From DATJBF01 sp035515475 (GTDB taxonomy: Bacteria > Verrucomicrobiota > Verrucomicrobiia > Palsa-1439): a DNA stretch of 64,000 bases. Both the position numbers and the translations under genes were made by a program. Below the pieces are notes generated by a model, which was given only the letters and a program-made list of their open reading frames with translations, was not told where the DNA came from and made no database searches. Position 1 is the stretch's first letter, and each line of letters opens with the position of its first letter. Positions 56,988 to 64,000 of the stretch are shown here, piece by piece. Location of the stretch: assembly GCA_035515475.1 (NCBI GenBank), contig DATJBF010000045.1, forward strand, positions 1 through 64,000, read 5' to 3'.

Positions 56988-57087
56988 AAAAAAAATCAGA
57001 TTCAGGAGTTGCACGCCAAGGAGGTGGGGGTGGGGAACCCCTCTGAAGAACGTGCAAACTCCTGAATCCGTTAAGTTCTTTTGACGC
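56988..57087 (-). ncRNA. Putative ~100-nt small RNA with own promoter and terminator
   Basis: On the minus strand a promoter (TTGCAT, 16 bp, TATAAT) predicts a start near 57087. The transcript would fold into a long hairpin: ATTCAGGAGTTTGCACG (57067-57051) pairs with CGTGCAACTCCTGAAT (57015-57000), enclosing an inner GAGGGGTTCCCC/CCTC-rich region. It is followed by CTGATTTTTTTTGTG at 56999-56985, an intrinsic terminator tail. No reading frame with a good start is inside. I do not recognise a known RNA family; SRP RNA, 6S and tmRNA motifs are absent. Confidence 0.5.
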
Positions 57088-57093
57088 CGAGAG

Positions 57094-57121
57094 ATTATAG
57101 ATTGACCGCGCTGGAATGCAA
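57094..57121 (-). promoter_or_regulatory. Promoter of the putative small RNA
   Basis: On the minus strand TTGCAT (57121-57116) and a consensus TATAAT (57099-57094) are 16 bp apart. The first downstream structure is the hairpin-terminator ending at 56988. Confidence 0.55.
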
Positions 57122-57150
57122 CTAGATTTTTCATCTCTACGTACCGCCTT

Positions 57151-57597
57151 ATGAACAAGATGCTACAACGGCCGATGGACGCCACCCCTGAGGAAGTGGT
57201 AACCAAGCTCAATGAAACGCTGGCGTTATGTCCGGACAAGGACTGGAATTACAGTCGTATCTCCCTATCGATGCGTCCATTAGATGAATTGAAGAGTCCT
57301 TATGTCCTGTGGACGGAGGTCCTCGATCTGGTAACCAAGGAGGGACGGGCCGATCTGAAAGCGTTATCGGACGAGGTCAAATGGGGAGAGCGACATCTAT
57401 CTGAACTTGGCATATTGGAGATAATCAGCCTCCGAATTAACAAGGCCTTGCTAGAAAACACAAGCGACCAGCTCTGGCAGAATCGACGCCCAATTGTCCG
57501 GGTCGTAAAGAAGCATCTGCTTGCCGACCAAGGTATTCGAACCGCACTTTGGTACGAAGTGCAGGAGGTCGCCGGCGAGGATTTCGATAGTCGCTAG
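57151..57597 (+). CDS. Hypothetical protein
   Basis: A 148-residue protein starting MNKMLQRPMDATPEEVVTKL. It is hydrophilic and helical, with DWNYSRISLSMRPLDELKSP and VKWGERHLSELGILEIISLR, ending QEVAGEDFDSR. There is no signal, membrane segment or recognised motif. The DNA is less GC-rich than the flanking cysK and thi genes, suggesting acquisition. It is the only plus-strand gene between 42 kb and mdh, and starts 30 bp past the -35 box of the divergent small RNA. Confidence 0.6.
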   Translation: MNKMLQRPMDATPEEVVTKLNETLALCPDKDWNYSRISLSMRPLDELKSPYVLWTEVLDLVTKEGRADLKALSDEVKWGERHLSELGILEIISLRINKALLENTSDQLWQNRRPIVRVVKKHLLADQGIRTALWYEVQEVAGEDFDSR

Positions 57598-57715
57598 AGC
57601 TACAACGGCCTTCGCCCATCCAAAACCAGTTGCACCGACGAGCGGCTCCCCATTGTCTCGAGTGTGCTTACAACCTGAGCGATGCGTACTTCAGGCAACT
57701 CGCGCGTGAAGGACG

Positions 57716-57931
57716 TCAGCCGCCTGCCACGGGCACGATGATCTCAAGTTGGTCCCCATCCTTGAGCATGGCGCGGCCGAGTTCCTGGCGACCGACCACG
57801 GCGCCATTGTGCTCGACGACCACTTGAGTCGTCTTCCAGCCGCAACCTTGTACAAAATCGGCCACCGAACACGGCAGGTCTATCTCCCGCCGTTGTCCAT
57901 TTGCCCGTACGGCTGCCCGCTCAGACGCCAT
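57716..57931 (-). CDS. thiS: Sulfur carrier protein ThiS
   Basis: ThiS carries sulfur as a C-terminal thiocarboxylate for thiazole synthesis. The 71-residue ubiquitin-like protein contains RANGQRREIDLPCSVADFVQ, VVVEHNGAVVGRQELGRAML and KDGDQLEIIVPVAGG, ending in the required Gly-Gly. It overlaps the thiH end by 11 bp, so the two are translationally coupled. Confidence 0.93.
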   Translation of the reverse strand: MASERAAVRANGQRREIDLPCSVADFVQGCGWKTTQVVVEHNGAVVGRQELGRAMLKDGDQLEIIVPVAGG

Positions 57932-59126
57932 TCAGCGCTCCCTCCCAATCTTTCCAGACAGTCTCGTAGCCCATCTCTTCCAACCGCACCGCGACTTCCG
58001 CCGGCGTGCGATTGTCCGCAATCTCAAATTGAACCGTGGCGTGTTCGCCCTCCGACTCGATCACGGGCATCGGTGGTTTCACAAAGCGCCCACCCTTCGT
58101 AACGTGCAACTTTTCCCTCCCCTGCCCCGTGTAGCCGCCCGGTTCCGTGTGACTCCCCGCGCTCATCAACGTGATACCCAACGGGATTAAATTGTCACGG
58201 AGTTTGGGCGACTCGCGCGTGCTCAAGACGATTCCCACCTCGGGAAACGTCAGTCGCAAGGCGCACACGAACTGCACCAACTCGTGGTCGCTTACATTGA
58301 CCGCGGGCTTGAATCCGCCGGCCGCAGGCCGCATCCGTGGCACGCTGATGGTCAGTTGGGACATCCAGCATTTCCGGAGCAGGTGTGCCGTGTGCGCCGC
58401 CAGCGCCACGGCTTCATTCCGCCACGGTCCCAAGCCGAGCAGGGCGCCAATCCCCAGCCGCTTAAAGCCCGCCGCGTACGCCCGTTCCGGCGTTTCCAAC
58501 CGCCACTCGAAATCCTTCTTCGGCCCGCTCACGTGCAAGGCGTCATAAATGCCGCGGTCGTACGTTTCCTGATACACCACGAGTCCTTCGGCGCCCGCCT
58601 GCACGATTGGCCGATACTGTTCGACCTCCAGCGGCCCGACCTCCAACGAAATGCTCGGCCATTCCCGGTGCAGCCGCGCCACACAGTCGCGGAGATAATC
58701 GTCCGACACGAAATGTGGGTGTTCGCCCGCCACCAGCAGGATGTGCCGGAACCCCTGGTCGCGTAGATACCGCGCCTCCGTCACCACCTGCTCGAGCGTC
58801 AACGTCACCCGCAGGATCGGATTGTCGCGCGAGAACCCGCAATACTTGCAGATGTTGATGCACTCGTTGCTGAGATACAACGGAACGAAGAACCGGATCA
58901 CCCGGCCGAAATGTTTGATCGTCAGCTCATGCGCCCGTTGCGCTATCGCCTCCAGATACTGGGGCTGGGCCGCTCGCGGCGAAATCAACGCGGCGAAATC
59001 GCTGGGCGAAGTTCGCTGCCGCCCGCTGCGGGCCAACGCCGCTTCGACGTCGCCCGCCGTGGCGTTCTGGGCGAACGCGGAAAGTTCCGCGACCGCCAAG
59101 CTGTTGAACTCCGAGGCAAAACTCAT
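57921..59126 (-). CDS. thiH: 2-iminoacetate synthase ThiH (radical SAM)
   Basis: ThiH cleaves tyrosine to dehydroglycine for the thiazole ring. From ATG 59126 the 401-residue product has the radical SAM cluster motif [16 protein letters not shown] (CxxxCxxC), [39 protein letters not shown], and the C-terminal [20 protein letters not shown]. Its ATG overlaps the thiG stop by 4 bp. Presence of ThiH instead of the oxygen-dependent ThiO suggests thiazole synthesis suited to low oxygen. Confidence 0.95.
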   Translation of the reverse strand: MSFASEFNSLAVAELSAFAQNATAGDVEAALARSGRQRTSPSDFAALISPRAAQPQYLEAIAQRAHELTIKHFGRVIRFFVPLYLSNECINICKYCGFSRDNPILRVTLTLEQVVTEARYLRDQGFRHILLVAGEHPHFVSDDYLRDCVARLHREWPSISLEVGPLEVEQYRPIVQAGAEGLVVYQETYDRGIYDALHVSGPKKDFEWRLETPERAYAAGFKRLGIGALLGLGPWRNEAVALAAHTAHLLRKCWMSQLTISVPRMRPAAGGFKPAVNVSDHELVQFVCALRLTFPEVGIVLSTRESPKLRDNLIPLGITLMSAGSHTEPGGYTGQGREKLHVTKGGRFVKPPMPVIESEGEHATVQFEIADNRTPAEVAVRLEEMGYETVWKDWEGALNGV

Positions 59127-59917
59127 GGCTCGTTCAGGAATCCGGTCAGCGGACTGGTCGCCTCGGCGTCCCTCCGCTTCGGAGCCAGTCCAATCTCGTA
59201 GGCGGCACGGCCGGCTTCCACCGCGGCCTTGAACGCCAGGGCCATCCGCACCGGATCGGCCGCCACAGCCACGGCGGTGTTGACCAGTACCGCGTCCGCG
59301 CCCATCTCCATCGCTTCCGCGGCGTGCGACGGCGCGCCCAGTCCCGCGTCCACGACGACCGGCACGGTTGCCTGTTCGATAATGATCTCGATACTGGCGC
59401 GCGTTTCGATGCCGCGGGCACTGCCAATCGGCGAACCGAGCGGCATGACCGTGGCGCATCCGACGTCCTCGAGTCGTTTCGCCACGACGGGATCCGCATG
59501 AATGTACGGCAGCACGGTGAACCCTTCCTTCACCAGGACCTCAGCCGCCTTCAGCGTTTCGACGGGATCGGGCAGGAGGTAACGCGGGTCGGGATGAATC
59601 TCGAGCTTGAGCCACGCCGACCCCGTCGCCTCGCGGCCGAGCCGCGCCAGACGACAGGCTTCCTCGGCGGTGCGTGCGCCGCTGGTGTTGGGCAATAGCA
59701 CGTACCTTTTCGCGTCAACGAACGTCAGGATATTCGCAAACTTGCCGTGCTGGCCCGAGAGATCGGCGCGCCGCAACGCCACGGTCACCAGTTCCGCGCC
59801 GCTGGCTTCGAGGGCCGCAGCCATGATTTCGCCCGAGGCGAACTTGCCCGTGCCCATGATCAGCCGCGAATTGAAGTCGCGGTGAGCGATGCGTAGCCGT
59901 TGGGGTTTGTCGGTCAT
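59123..59917 (-). CDS. thiG: Thiazole synthase ThiG
   Basis: ThiG condenses deoxyxylulose phosphate, dehydroglycine and ThiS-bound sulfur into the thiamine thiazole. From ATG 59917 the 264-residue TIM barrel starts [20 protein letters not shown] and has [72 protein letters not shown] and [20 protein letters not shown]. The ATG overlaps the lipoprotein stop by 4 bp (ATGA). Confidence 0.96.
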   Translation of the reverse strand: MTDKPQRLRIAHRDFNSRLIMGTGKFASGEIMAAALEASGAELVTVALRRADLSGQHGKFANILTFVDAKRYVLLPNTSGARTAEEACRLARLGREATGSAWLKLEIHPDPRYLLPDPVETLKAAEVLVKEGFTVLPYIHADPVVAKRLEDVGCATVMPLGSPIGSARGIETRASIEIIIEQATVPVVVDAGLGAPSHAAEAMEMGADAVLVNTAVAVAADPVRMALAFKAAVEAGRAAYEIGLAPKRRDAEATSPLTGFLNEP

Positions 59918-60579
59918 TCGGGCAGATGAATCTCCTGCGTGAGCGGGTACTTGCCGGGCACCCGTGGCGCGACCCACGAGCCGTTCTTGAGCAGGTAACC
60001 GTGATTGCCCATCGCATATTCCGCGCGGTCGAGCCGCTTCCGTTCGGCGACCCGCTGGTTGTACATGTCCTGTTTCACAATTCGAATCTGTTCTTTGAGC
60101 GACCGCAAATCGTGAAGCATCGCTTCGAGCGCGTTCTTCTGATTGGTCAATTTGACGTACTCTTCCCGCATTGCTTGCAAGTGTGCCACGGTCGTCGCGT
60201 GCGTCTTCTCCAAGTCCGCCAGCTTCTGGTCCACCTCGGTCAGACGGTCGGTCACTTCCTTGAGTTTACCGGTGAGGTCGGCCCTCTCCCGTTGAAATTG
60301 TTGTTGGGTGCTCGCCAGCTCGCTCTGGAGCACCGAGGCCTTCTTCACGGCGTCGGCCTTTTCGTCGCTCAACTTGGCCACGGTCTGCTTCAGGTCGGAG
60401 ACCTGCGCTTCCATCTTGGTTTTGACCTCGGCCAGTTCGGCCCGCGTGGCGGCGATTTCATTGGTGGCGGCCGCCAATTGCTGTTGGGTCTGCTCCAGCT
60501 TCTGCTCGGTCTCTCGACCGCAACCCGACAACAGGATCACCGCACTCAACGCGCCGCTGGCGATTATCTTGCCGTTCAT
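59914..60579 (-). CDS. Coiled-coil lipoprotein
   Basis: A 221-residue protein with a lipoprotein signal ([20 protein letters not shown], lipobox LLSGC, Cys20). A long coiled coil follows from ~25 to ~175 ([40 protein letters not shown]). A short C-terminal domain contains [20 protein letters not shown]. It should be anchored to a membrane and extend into the periplasm. It sits in an operon with overlaps or 2-bp gaps between larE and thiG, though no link to thiamine synthesis is apparent. Confidence 0.82.
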   Translation of the reverse strand: MNGKIIASGALSAVILLSGCGRETEQKLEQTQQQLAAATNEIAATRAELAEVKTKMEAQVSDLKQTVAKLSDEKADAVKKASVLQSELASTQQQFQRERADLTGKLKEVTDRLTEVDQKLADLEKTHATTVAHLQAMREEYVKLTNQKNALEAMLHDLRSLKEQIRIVKQDMYNQRVAERKRLDRAEYAMGNHGYLLKNGSWVAPRVPGKYPLTQEIHLPE

Positions 60580-60581
60580 GC

Positions 60582-61457
60582 TCAGATCTCCTCCGATTTC
60601 ACCAATGTTTTATTGGCGCCGCCCCGCCGGTAGCCCTGCAAATCCACTGTGACATGCGCATAGCCGATCTCTTTCAACGCTCGCGTGATCGACTCGCGCA
60701 GTTCGTCCTCCAGAAGCCGCGTCAACTCGTCCGCGCCCACCTCGATCCGGGCCAAGTGTTGTTTCGCGCTCTCGCGGCCGCCGTTCGAATCTCGAATTTC
60801 GAGTTTCGAGTTTCCCATCGCGAGGTGCCGCACCCGCACATCATAAAACCCCGCGTCCCGCAAAACGTTCTCCGCTGCTTCAATCATCGCCAGCACCTCG
60901 GGCGTCACGGGCTCCCCGAACGGGATCCGCGACGACAAACAGGCCATCTGCGGCTTGTCGGCAGTCGGCAACCCGAGTTTCGCCGACAATTCGCGGATCT
61001 CGGCCTTCGTCAACCCGACTTCCTTCAACGGTGCCCGGACCCCGAATTCCGAGGCTGCCTGTGCGCCGGGCCGAAAATCGCCCACGTCGCTGGCGTTCTC
61101 GCCATACACAATCGTCTGCCAGCCCTCGGCACTCGCCATTTCCGCGAGCTTGCCGAACAACTCGGTCTTGCAGAAGTAACAGCGGTTCGACGGGTTGCTC
61201 GTGTAATTCTCGTCGGCCATCTCGTCGGTCTTGATCACCCGCACCGGAAAACCGAATTGACGGGAAAGCTCCAGCGCTTCATCCAGTTCGCGTCGGGGCA
61301 GACTCGGCGAATCGGCAATCACGGCGAGCGCGTCGTCGCCGAGCGCGTCGCGCGCCACCTTTGCGAGCAACACGCTGTCCACGCCGCCCGAGTACGCGAC
61401 CAGCGTCCGACCGCAGCCGCGCAGAAGCGTTTTCAATTGTTCGAGCTTGGCGACCAC
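60582..61457 (-). CDS. larE: LarE-type ATP-dependent sulfur transferase
   Basis: LarE supplies sulfur for the nickel-pincer cofactor of lactate racemase. The 291-residue product shows the PP-loop TLVAYSGGVDSVLLAKVA, NPSNRCYFCKTELFGKLAEM, IVYGENASDVGDFRPG and PQMACLSSRIPFGEPVTPEV; the Cys in ACLSSR is at the position of the sacrificial/sulfur-donating cysteine. A ~10-residue insertion (NSKLEIRDSNGG) comes from an in-frame repeat. No larB, larC or larA is nearby. The gene heads the lipoprotein-thiG-thiH-thiS run with a 2-bp gap, so it may serve another sulfur-transfer job. Confidence 0.88.
   Translation of the reverse strand: MVAKLEQLKTLLRGCGRTLVAYSGGVDSVLLAKVARDALGDDALAVIADSPSLPRRELDEALELSRQFGFPVRVIKTDEMADENYTSNPSNRCYFCKTELFGKLAEMASAEGWQTIVYGENASDVGDFRPGAQAASEFGVRAPLKEVGLTKAEIRELSAKLGLPTADKPQMACLSSRIPFGEPVTPEVLAMIEAAENVLRDAGFYDVRVRHLAMGNSKLEIRDSNGGRESAKQHLARIEVGADELTRLLEDELRESITRALKEIGYAHVTVDLQGYRRGGANKTLVKSEEI
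60784..60813. repeat. TTCGAATCTCGAATTTCGAG-type repeat in frame inside larE
   Basis: Tandem TCGAATTTCGAG/TTTCGAGTTT units. On the minus strand they are translated as KLEIRDSN within the C-terminal part of LarE. Confidence 0.5.
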
Positions 61458-61510
61458 AACGGAATTCTATCGCCGAAGCACAGGGGTGTCAAAGCGGAAG
61501 GCCGGTCAGC

Positions 61511-61807
61511 TCAGCCAAGTTTCGACGGATCGAGCAACCTCGCCCCGTGATATACGGTGAGCAATTCCACCACGTCGTCGCGAACGCGGTAAACGATCCG
61601 ATAGTTCCCCAGGATGACTTCGCGAACCTTCGAATCGTTCTTCTCAGGAACAACCCGACCGGAAAGCGGAAACTCCCCCAGCCGTTCCACAGCGGTGAAT
61701 ACGTCGATGACGAAGAGGCTGGCGTAATGGGGCGAATCCTGTGAGATGAACTCCGCAATGGCCTCCAGATCGCCCAAGGCTTGCGGCGTCCACCTTACTT
61801 CAGCCAC
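61511..61807 (-). CDS. ParE/RelE-family toxin
   Basis: A 98-residue toxin of the ParE/RelE superfamily: MAEVRWTPQALGDLEAIAEF, ISQDSPHYASLFVIDVFTAV, PLSGRVVPEKNDSKVREVIL and GNYRIVYRVRDDVVELLTVY, ending HGARLLD. All family elements are present, including the ExxLGxYRIxYR-like core. ParE members poison gyrase and RelE members cleave mRNA; which applies is undecided. It follows and overlaps its antitoxin by 13 bp. Confidence 0.88.
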   Translation of the reverse strand: MAEVRWTPQALGDLEAIAEFISQDSPHYASLFVIDVFTAVERLGEFPLSGRVVPEKNDSKVREVILGNYRIVYRVRDDVVELLTVYHGARLLDPSKLG

Positions 61808-61977
61808 TTGGCCATCTTCTCCTTCACCTGCGCATGAGGGATGGTTTGACCGGCGTCCGCCTGCTGCAGGCCACGCTCGATCTTGGCCAACAACAACAGC
61901 CGTTGCATGGCGTCTTCAATGGACGCGTCGTCCGGCAAAGCCCGGACGGCTTCGAGCATCTTTTGTTTGGCCGTCAC
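61795..61977 (-). CDS. Antitoxin of the ParE/RelE-like pair
   Basis: From GTG 61977 a 60-residue protein: MTAKQKMLEAVRALPDDASI, EDAMQRLLLLAKIERGLQQA, DAGQTIPHAQVKEKMAKWLK. The IEDAMxRLxxLxKIExGLxxADxG pattern followed by a C-terminal VKxKMxKWL helix is typical of antitoxins paired with ParE-like toxins. GTG is inferred because the frame extends upstream with no better candidate. Translation overlaps the toxin start, implying coupling. Confidence 0.85.
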   Translation of the reverse strand: MTAKQKMLEAVRALPDDASIEDAMQRLLLLAKIERGLQQADAGQTIPHAQVKEKMAKWLK

Positions 61978-62060
61978 AACCGAGACAATAGCACGTCCCA
62001 GCGCCCTCGCGCAATCGAAACGGCGTGATGGGGGGACCTTCGGTCGGTCAAAGAGCGCGG

Positions 62061-62765
62061 TCAGGAGGCCGGCGCGCAACGAGTTTGCGCACCTGAAGAG
62101 AGGCAGTGGCCCCCAAAGCGTTGTTTCTTGGACGACTTATCGCTCATGTATTTCCAAATGCTATAGTCCAAGACCCGCTGCTCAATATCTAGTAACCGGG
62201 CGGCCACAGCGAGGATATCCTGGGCTCTTGAGTATTCACCGTCTTGGATTTTCACGGCAGCCTCGGCCAGAAAAGCGTACAAGTGCCTGTCTATCGCGAG
62301 CGTCGAATGCCCTGCGAGCAGCTTGTAGTAGTCAAGTGTCTTGTCCCCCACCCCATGACACTCTTTCAGCTTCCTTTGATTGTCCTCCGATTTGATCCAC
62401 TCGAATAAGTCACCTTCTGTTTCGACGTTCTCCTTGAGAAAGAGGTTAAGAACAGCTTGGATTCGCGAAAGCTTCTCTTCATGCTTCCACTCGGCGATCT
62501 GGTTGAGCGGAACGATCTTCAATAGGGCGGAGAATTCGCTTGTTGTCACGAAGTGCGGGTAGCATCGCATCAGTTTTCTGACGCGAGGTTCGACGACAAG
62601 GTCGTACTTCAAGCCCGCTTGAAGCGATGCGTCCAGTATGGTCGCCCCCATGTGACCATACGGGTAGTTGGGCTTGGCAAACGCAAACTGTTGGAGCGAC
62701 TTAACATACTCGCAAACCTTTAACCCGTCGCTTCCCATCTCGGTGTCGTCCAATTCACCCTCCAT
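62061..62765 (-). CDS. Helix-hairpin-helix protein, DNA-glycosylase-like
   Basis: A 234-residue protein, MEGELDDTEMGSDGLKVCEY. The middle has KLKECHGVGDKTLDYYKLLA followed by GHSTLAIDRHLYAFLAE, which resembles the helix-hairpin-helix and following Gly/Pro-Asp loop of endonuclease III-like glycosylases (the Asp in AIDRH is at the catalytic position). It lacks a C-terminal iron-sulfur cluster. The N-terminal ~100 residues are helical and unfamiliar. GC is lower than in the flanking genes. It sits next to a toxin-antitoxin pair, so the block 61511-62765 looks accessory. Confidence 0.55.
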   Translation of the reverse strand: MEGELDDTEMGSDGLKVCEYVKSLQQFAFAKPNYPYGHMGATILDASLQAGLKYDLVVEPRVRKLMRCYPHFVTTSEFSALLKIVPLNQIAEWKHEEKLSRIQAVLNLFLKENVETEGDLFEWIKSEDNQRKLKECHGVGDKTLDYYKLLAGHSTLAIDRHLYAFLAEAAVKIQDGEYSRAQDILAVAARLLDIEQRVLDYSIWKYMSDKSSKKQRFGGHCLSSGAQTRCAPAS

Positions 62766-62814
62766 GCGTGGAGCAACATTGTCCGCGGAACAGAACGCTA
62801 ATCTGCAGCCGCCC

Positions 62815-63474
62815 TTACTTCACATCTTCGCCCAACTCGACGTTCCAATACGCCAAATCGAGGAAGTGTTTCCAGCTATCGTGCGCCACGGACGCGATGG
62901 TGACGTTGACGAACGGACGCCACTTCGGGCGCTTGGGCTTGCGGATCAGGTGCATGCCCGCTTCCTGCGGGCTGCGGTTGGCTTTGCGCGTGTTGCACTC
63001 GACACAGGCGCACACGATGTTCTCCCACGTTGTCGTGCCGCCCCGGTCCCGGGGGATGACGTGGTCCAGGTTCAGGTCGCGCCGGTCGAACCGTTTGCCG
63101 CAATATTGGCAGGTGTTGCGGTCGCGCTCGAAGATGTTGTGGCGGGTGAACTTGACCTCCTTGTGCGGGAGCCGGTCGAAGAACAGCAGCAGGATCACGC
63201 GCGGAATGCGGATCTTGAACGAGACGGTGTGGACCACGTCGTCGCCGTCGTGGTCCTGCGTGAAATCGCGCCACTCGTGGAAATCAAACGTCTGGAACTC
63301 GCCGCCGTTCTCGACGACCACCTCGGCGTGGCCCATGTACAGCAGCGTGAAGGCGCGTTCCACCGTGCAGACGTTGATCGCCTGCCACAGGCGGTTGAGC
63401 ACCAATACGTTCTCGTTCAACACGTTCACGACGGAGGTCTCCAGAAGACACTCACCAGGCCGAAAAATTACCAT
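62815..63474 (-). CDS. HNH endonuclease
   Basis: A 219-residue protein. After an N-terminal part (ETSVVNVLNENVLVLNRLWQ) comes the HNH nuclease fold: KFTRHNIFERDRNTCQYCGK, RFDRRDLNLDHVIPRDRGGT and TTWENIVCACVECNTRKANR, with two CxxC zinc pairs, the catalytic His and Asn. It ends KPKRPKWRPFVNVTIASVAH. This stand-alone HNH type is widespread in Cyanobacteria and Verrucomicrobia and is not obviously mobile. It is divergent from mdh. Confidence 0.88.
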   Translation of the reverse strand: MVIFRPGECLLETSVVNVLNENVLVLNRLWQAINVCTVERAFTLLYMGHAEVVVENGGEFQTFDFHEWRDFTQDHDGDDVVHTVSFKIRIPRVILLLFFDRLPHKEVKFTRHNIFERDRNTCQYCGKRFDRRDLNLDHVIPRDRGGTTTWENIVCACVECNTRKANRSPQEAGMHLIRKPKRPKWRPFVNVTIASVAHDSWKHFLDLAYWNVELGEDVK

Positions 63475-63597
63475 ATCGCCCGCGCACCGTCAACGCCTCC
63501 ATGCCCCGGCAATTCCGGCTCGACATTGCCACGATTTTTTTCAATAAACGGGCGCCGGCTTGGCGACGCATAACCAACCACACCTGCGAGGTAATTG

Positions 63598-64000
63598 ATG
63601 AAGCTAAAAGTGACTATCTTTGGCGCCGGGTTCGTCGGCGGATCGACCGCGCGGCGCATCGTAGAAAAGCAATTGGCCGACGTGGTCATGATCGACATCG
63701 TCGAGGGCCTGCCCCAGGGCAAAGCGCTCGATATGATGGAATCCGCCTGCCTCGAAGGATTCGACAGTAAAGTCCGCGGTTCCAACGATCCCGCCGACTG
63801 CGCCGACAGCGACGTGGTCGTCATCACCAGCGGCGTCGCGCGCAAGCCCGGCATGAGCCGCGACGACCTGCTCAAGACCAACGCCGGAATCGTCAGCAGC
63901 GTTTGCGAGGCGGTCCGCCAACACGCACCCAACGCCGTCGTCATCGTCGTCAGCAACCCGGTCGACGTCATGACCTATCTGGCGGGCGTTAAACTCGGGT
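63598..64000 (+). CDS. mdh: Malate dehydrogenase (3' partial)
   Basis: The gene starts at ATG 63598 and runs off the window after 134 codons. The protein begins MKLKVTIFGAGFVGGSTARR, the NAD-binding Rossmann motif, followed by VVMIDIVEGLPQGKALDMME, SDVVVITSGVARKPGMSRDD and VVIVVSNPVDVMTYLAGV. The length-independent motifs (MIDIVEGxPQGKALD, ARKPGMSRDDL) identify the lactate-dehydrogenase-like malate dehydrogenase of the TCA cycle. GAGG lies 8 nt before the ATG. Confidence 0.94.
   Translation, partial: MKLKVTIFGAGFVGGSTARRIVEKQLADVVMIDIVEGLPQGKALDMMESACLEGFDSKVRGSNDPADCADSDVVVITSGVARKPGMSRDDLLKTNAGIVSSVCEAVRQHAPNAVVIVVSNPVDVMTYLAGVKLG

Noticed and set aside
56665..57084. Plus-strand 139-codon gene
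   Set aside because: No ribosome site, unusual composition, and it runs through the hairpin of the putative minus-strand small RNA.
61458..61510. TPP riboswitch upstream of the larE-thiG-thiH-thiS run
   Set aside because: I could not find the conserved CTGAGA and ACCCTTTGAACCTG-type segments in this spacer.

Overview
The window is GC-rich bacterial chromosomal DNA that I read as Verrucomicrobiota. The best single marker is a tiny gene at 11140-11292 encoding a roughly 50-residue basic protein of the kind known from Verrucomicrobia and Chlamydiae. Supporting context: an ECF sigma factor next to a zinc-ribbon Ser/Thr kinase, a long plant/cyanobacterial-type IspH, and many short palindromic repeats between and inside genes. 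No rRNA, tRNA, CRISPR array, transposase or integrase was recognised.

Layout: 1-8400 holds the 3' part of a molybdenum hydroxylase large subunit, a HigB/HigA-like toxin-antitoxin pair, ispH, an alpha-glucan phosphorylase and a GNAT acetyltransferase. 8370-19725 is mostly minus strand: folD, an SH3b protein, an RsuA-type pseudouridine synthase, the small basic protein, TPR and HEAT/thioredoxin/TPR proteins, cutA, a HAD phosphatase, a beta-propeller protein, an ankyrin-thioredoxin fusion and a DUF4139 protein. 19841-27376 is the outstanding feature: one 2511-codon reading frame that reads in order as ETF:quinone oxidoreductase with its iron-sulfur cluster, a degenerate acyl-CoA dehydrogenase helical domain, a full acyl-CoA dehydrogenase, EtfB and EtfA. 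It would be a complete acyl-CoA-to-quinone electron chain on one polypeptide. It is followed by a membrane protein, a lone RelE-like protein, a glycerophosphodiesterase and glpD, then thyA-folA.

32542-39917 is a signalling region: an ECF sigma/putative anti-sigma/DUF6249 operon, then a second ECF sigma factor, a transmembrane Ser/Thr kinase and a secreted coiled-coil protein sharing the kinase's C-terminal domain. The second set lies between the intact comM gene and a diverged remnant of the comM 3' end, so it looks like an inserted island. The kinase and secreted-protein genes carry the same promoter-like motif.

41515-63474 is mainly minus-strand housekeeping: comM, yraN, rnhB, rplS, trmD, khpA, rpsP, ffh; murA, prmC, prfA, rpmE; fabF, acpP, fabG, fabD, cysK; thiS, thiH, thiG with a lipoprotein and larE. 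Accessory genes interrupt these blocks: HNH plus unknown gene between prmC and prfA, a hypothetical gene and a putative new small RNA near 57000, and a ParE-like TA pair plus a helix-hairpin-helix protein near 62000. The window ends inside mdh.

Short repeats sit not only between genes but also in frame inside ffh, prmC, fabD, larE, the giant ETF fusion and the start of the HEAT/thioredoxin gene, so repeat spread appears to be reshaping linkers and start regions of core proteins. All functional assignments come from reading motifs by eye; no database search was run.
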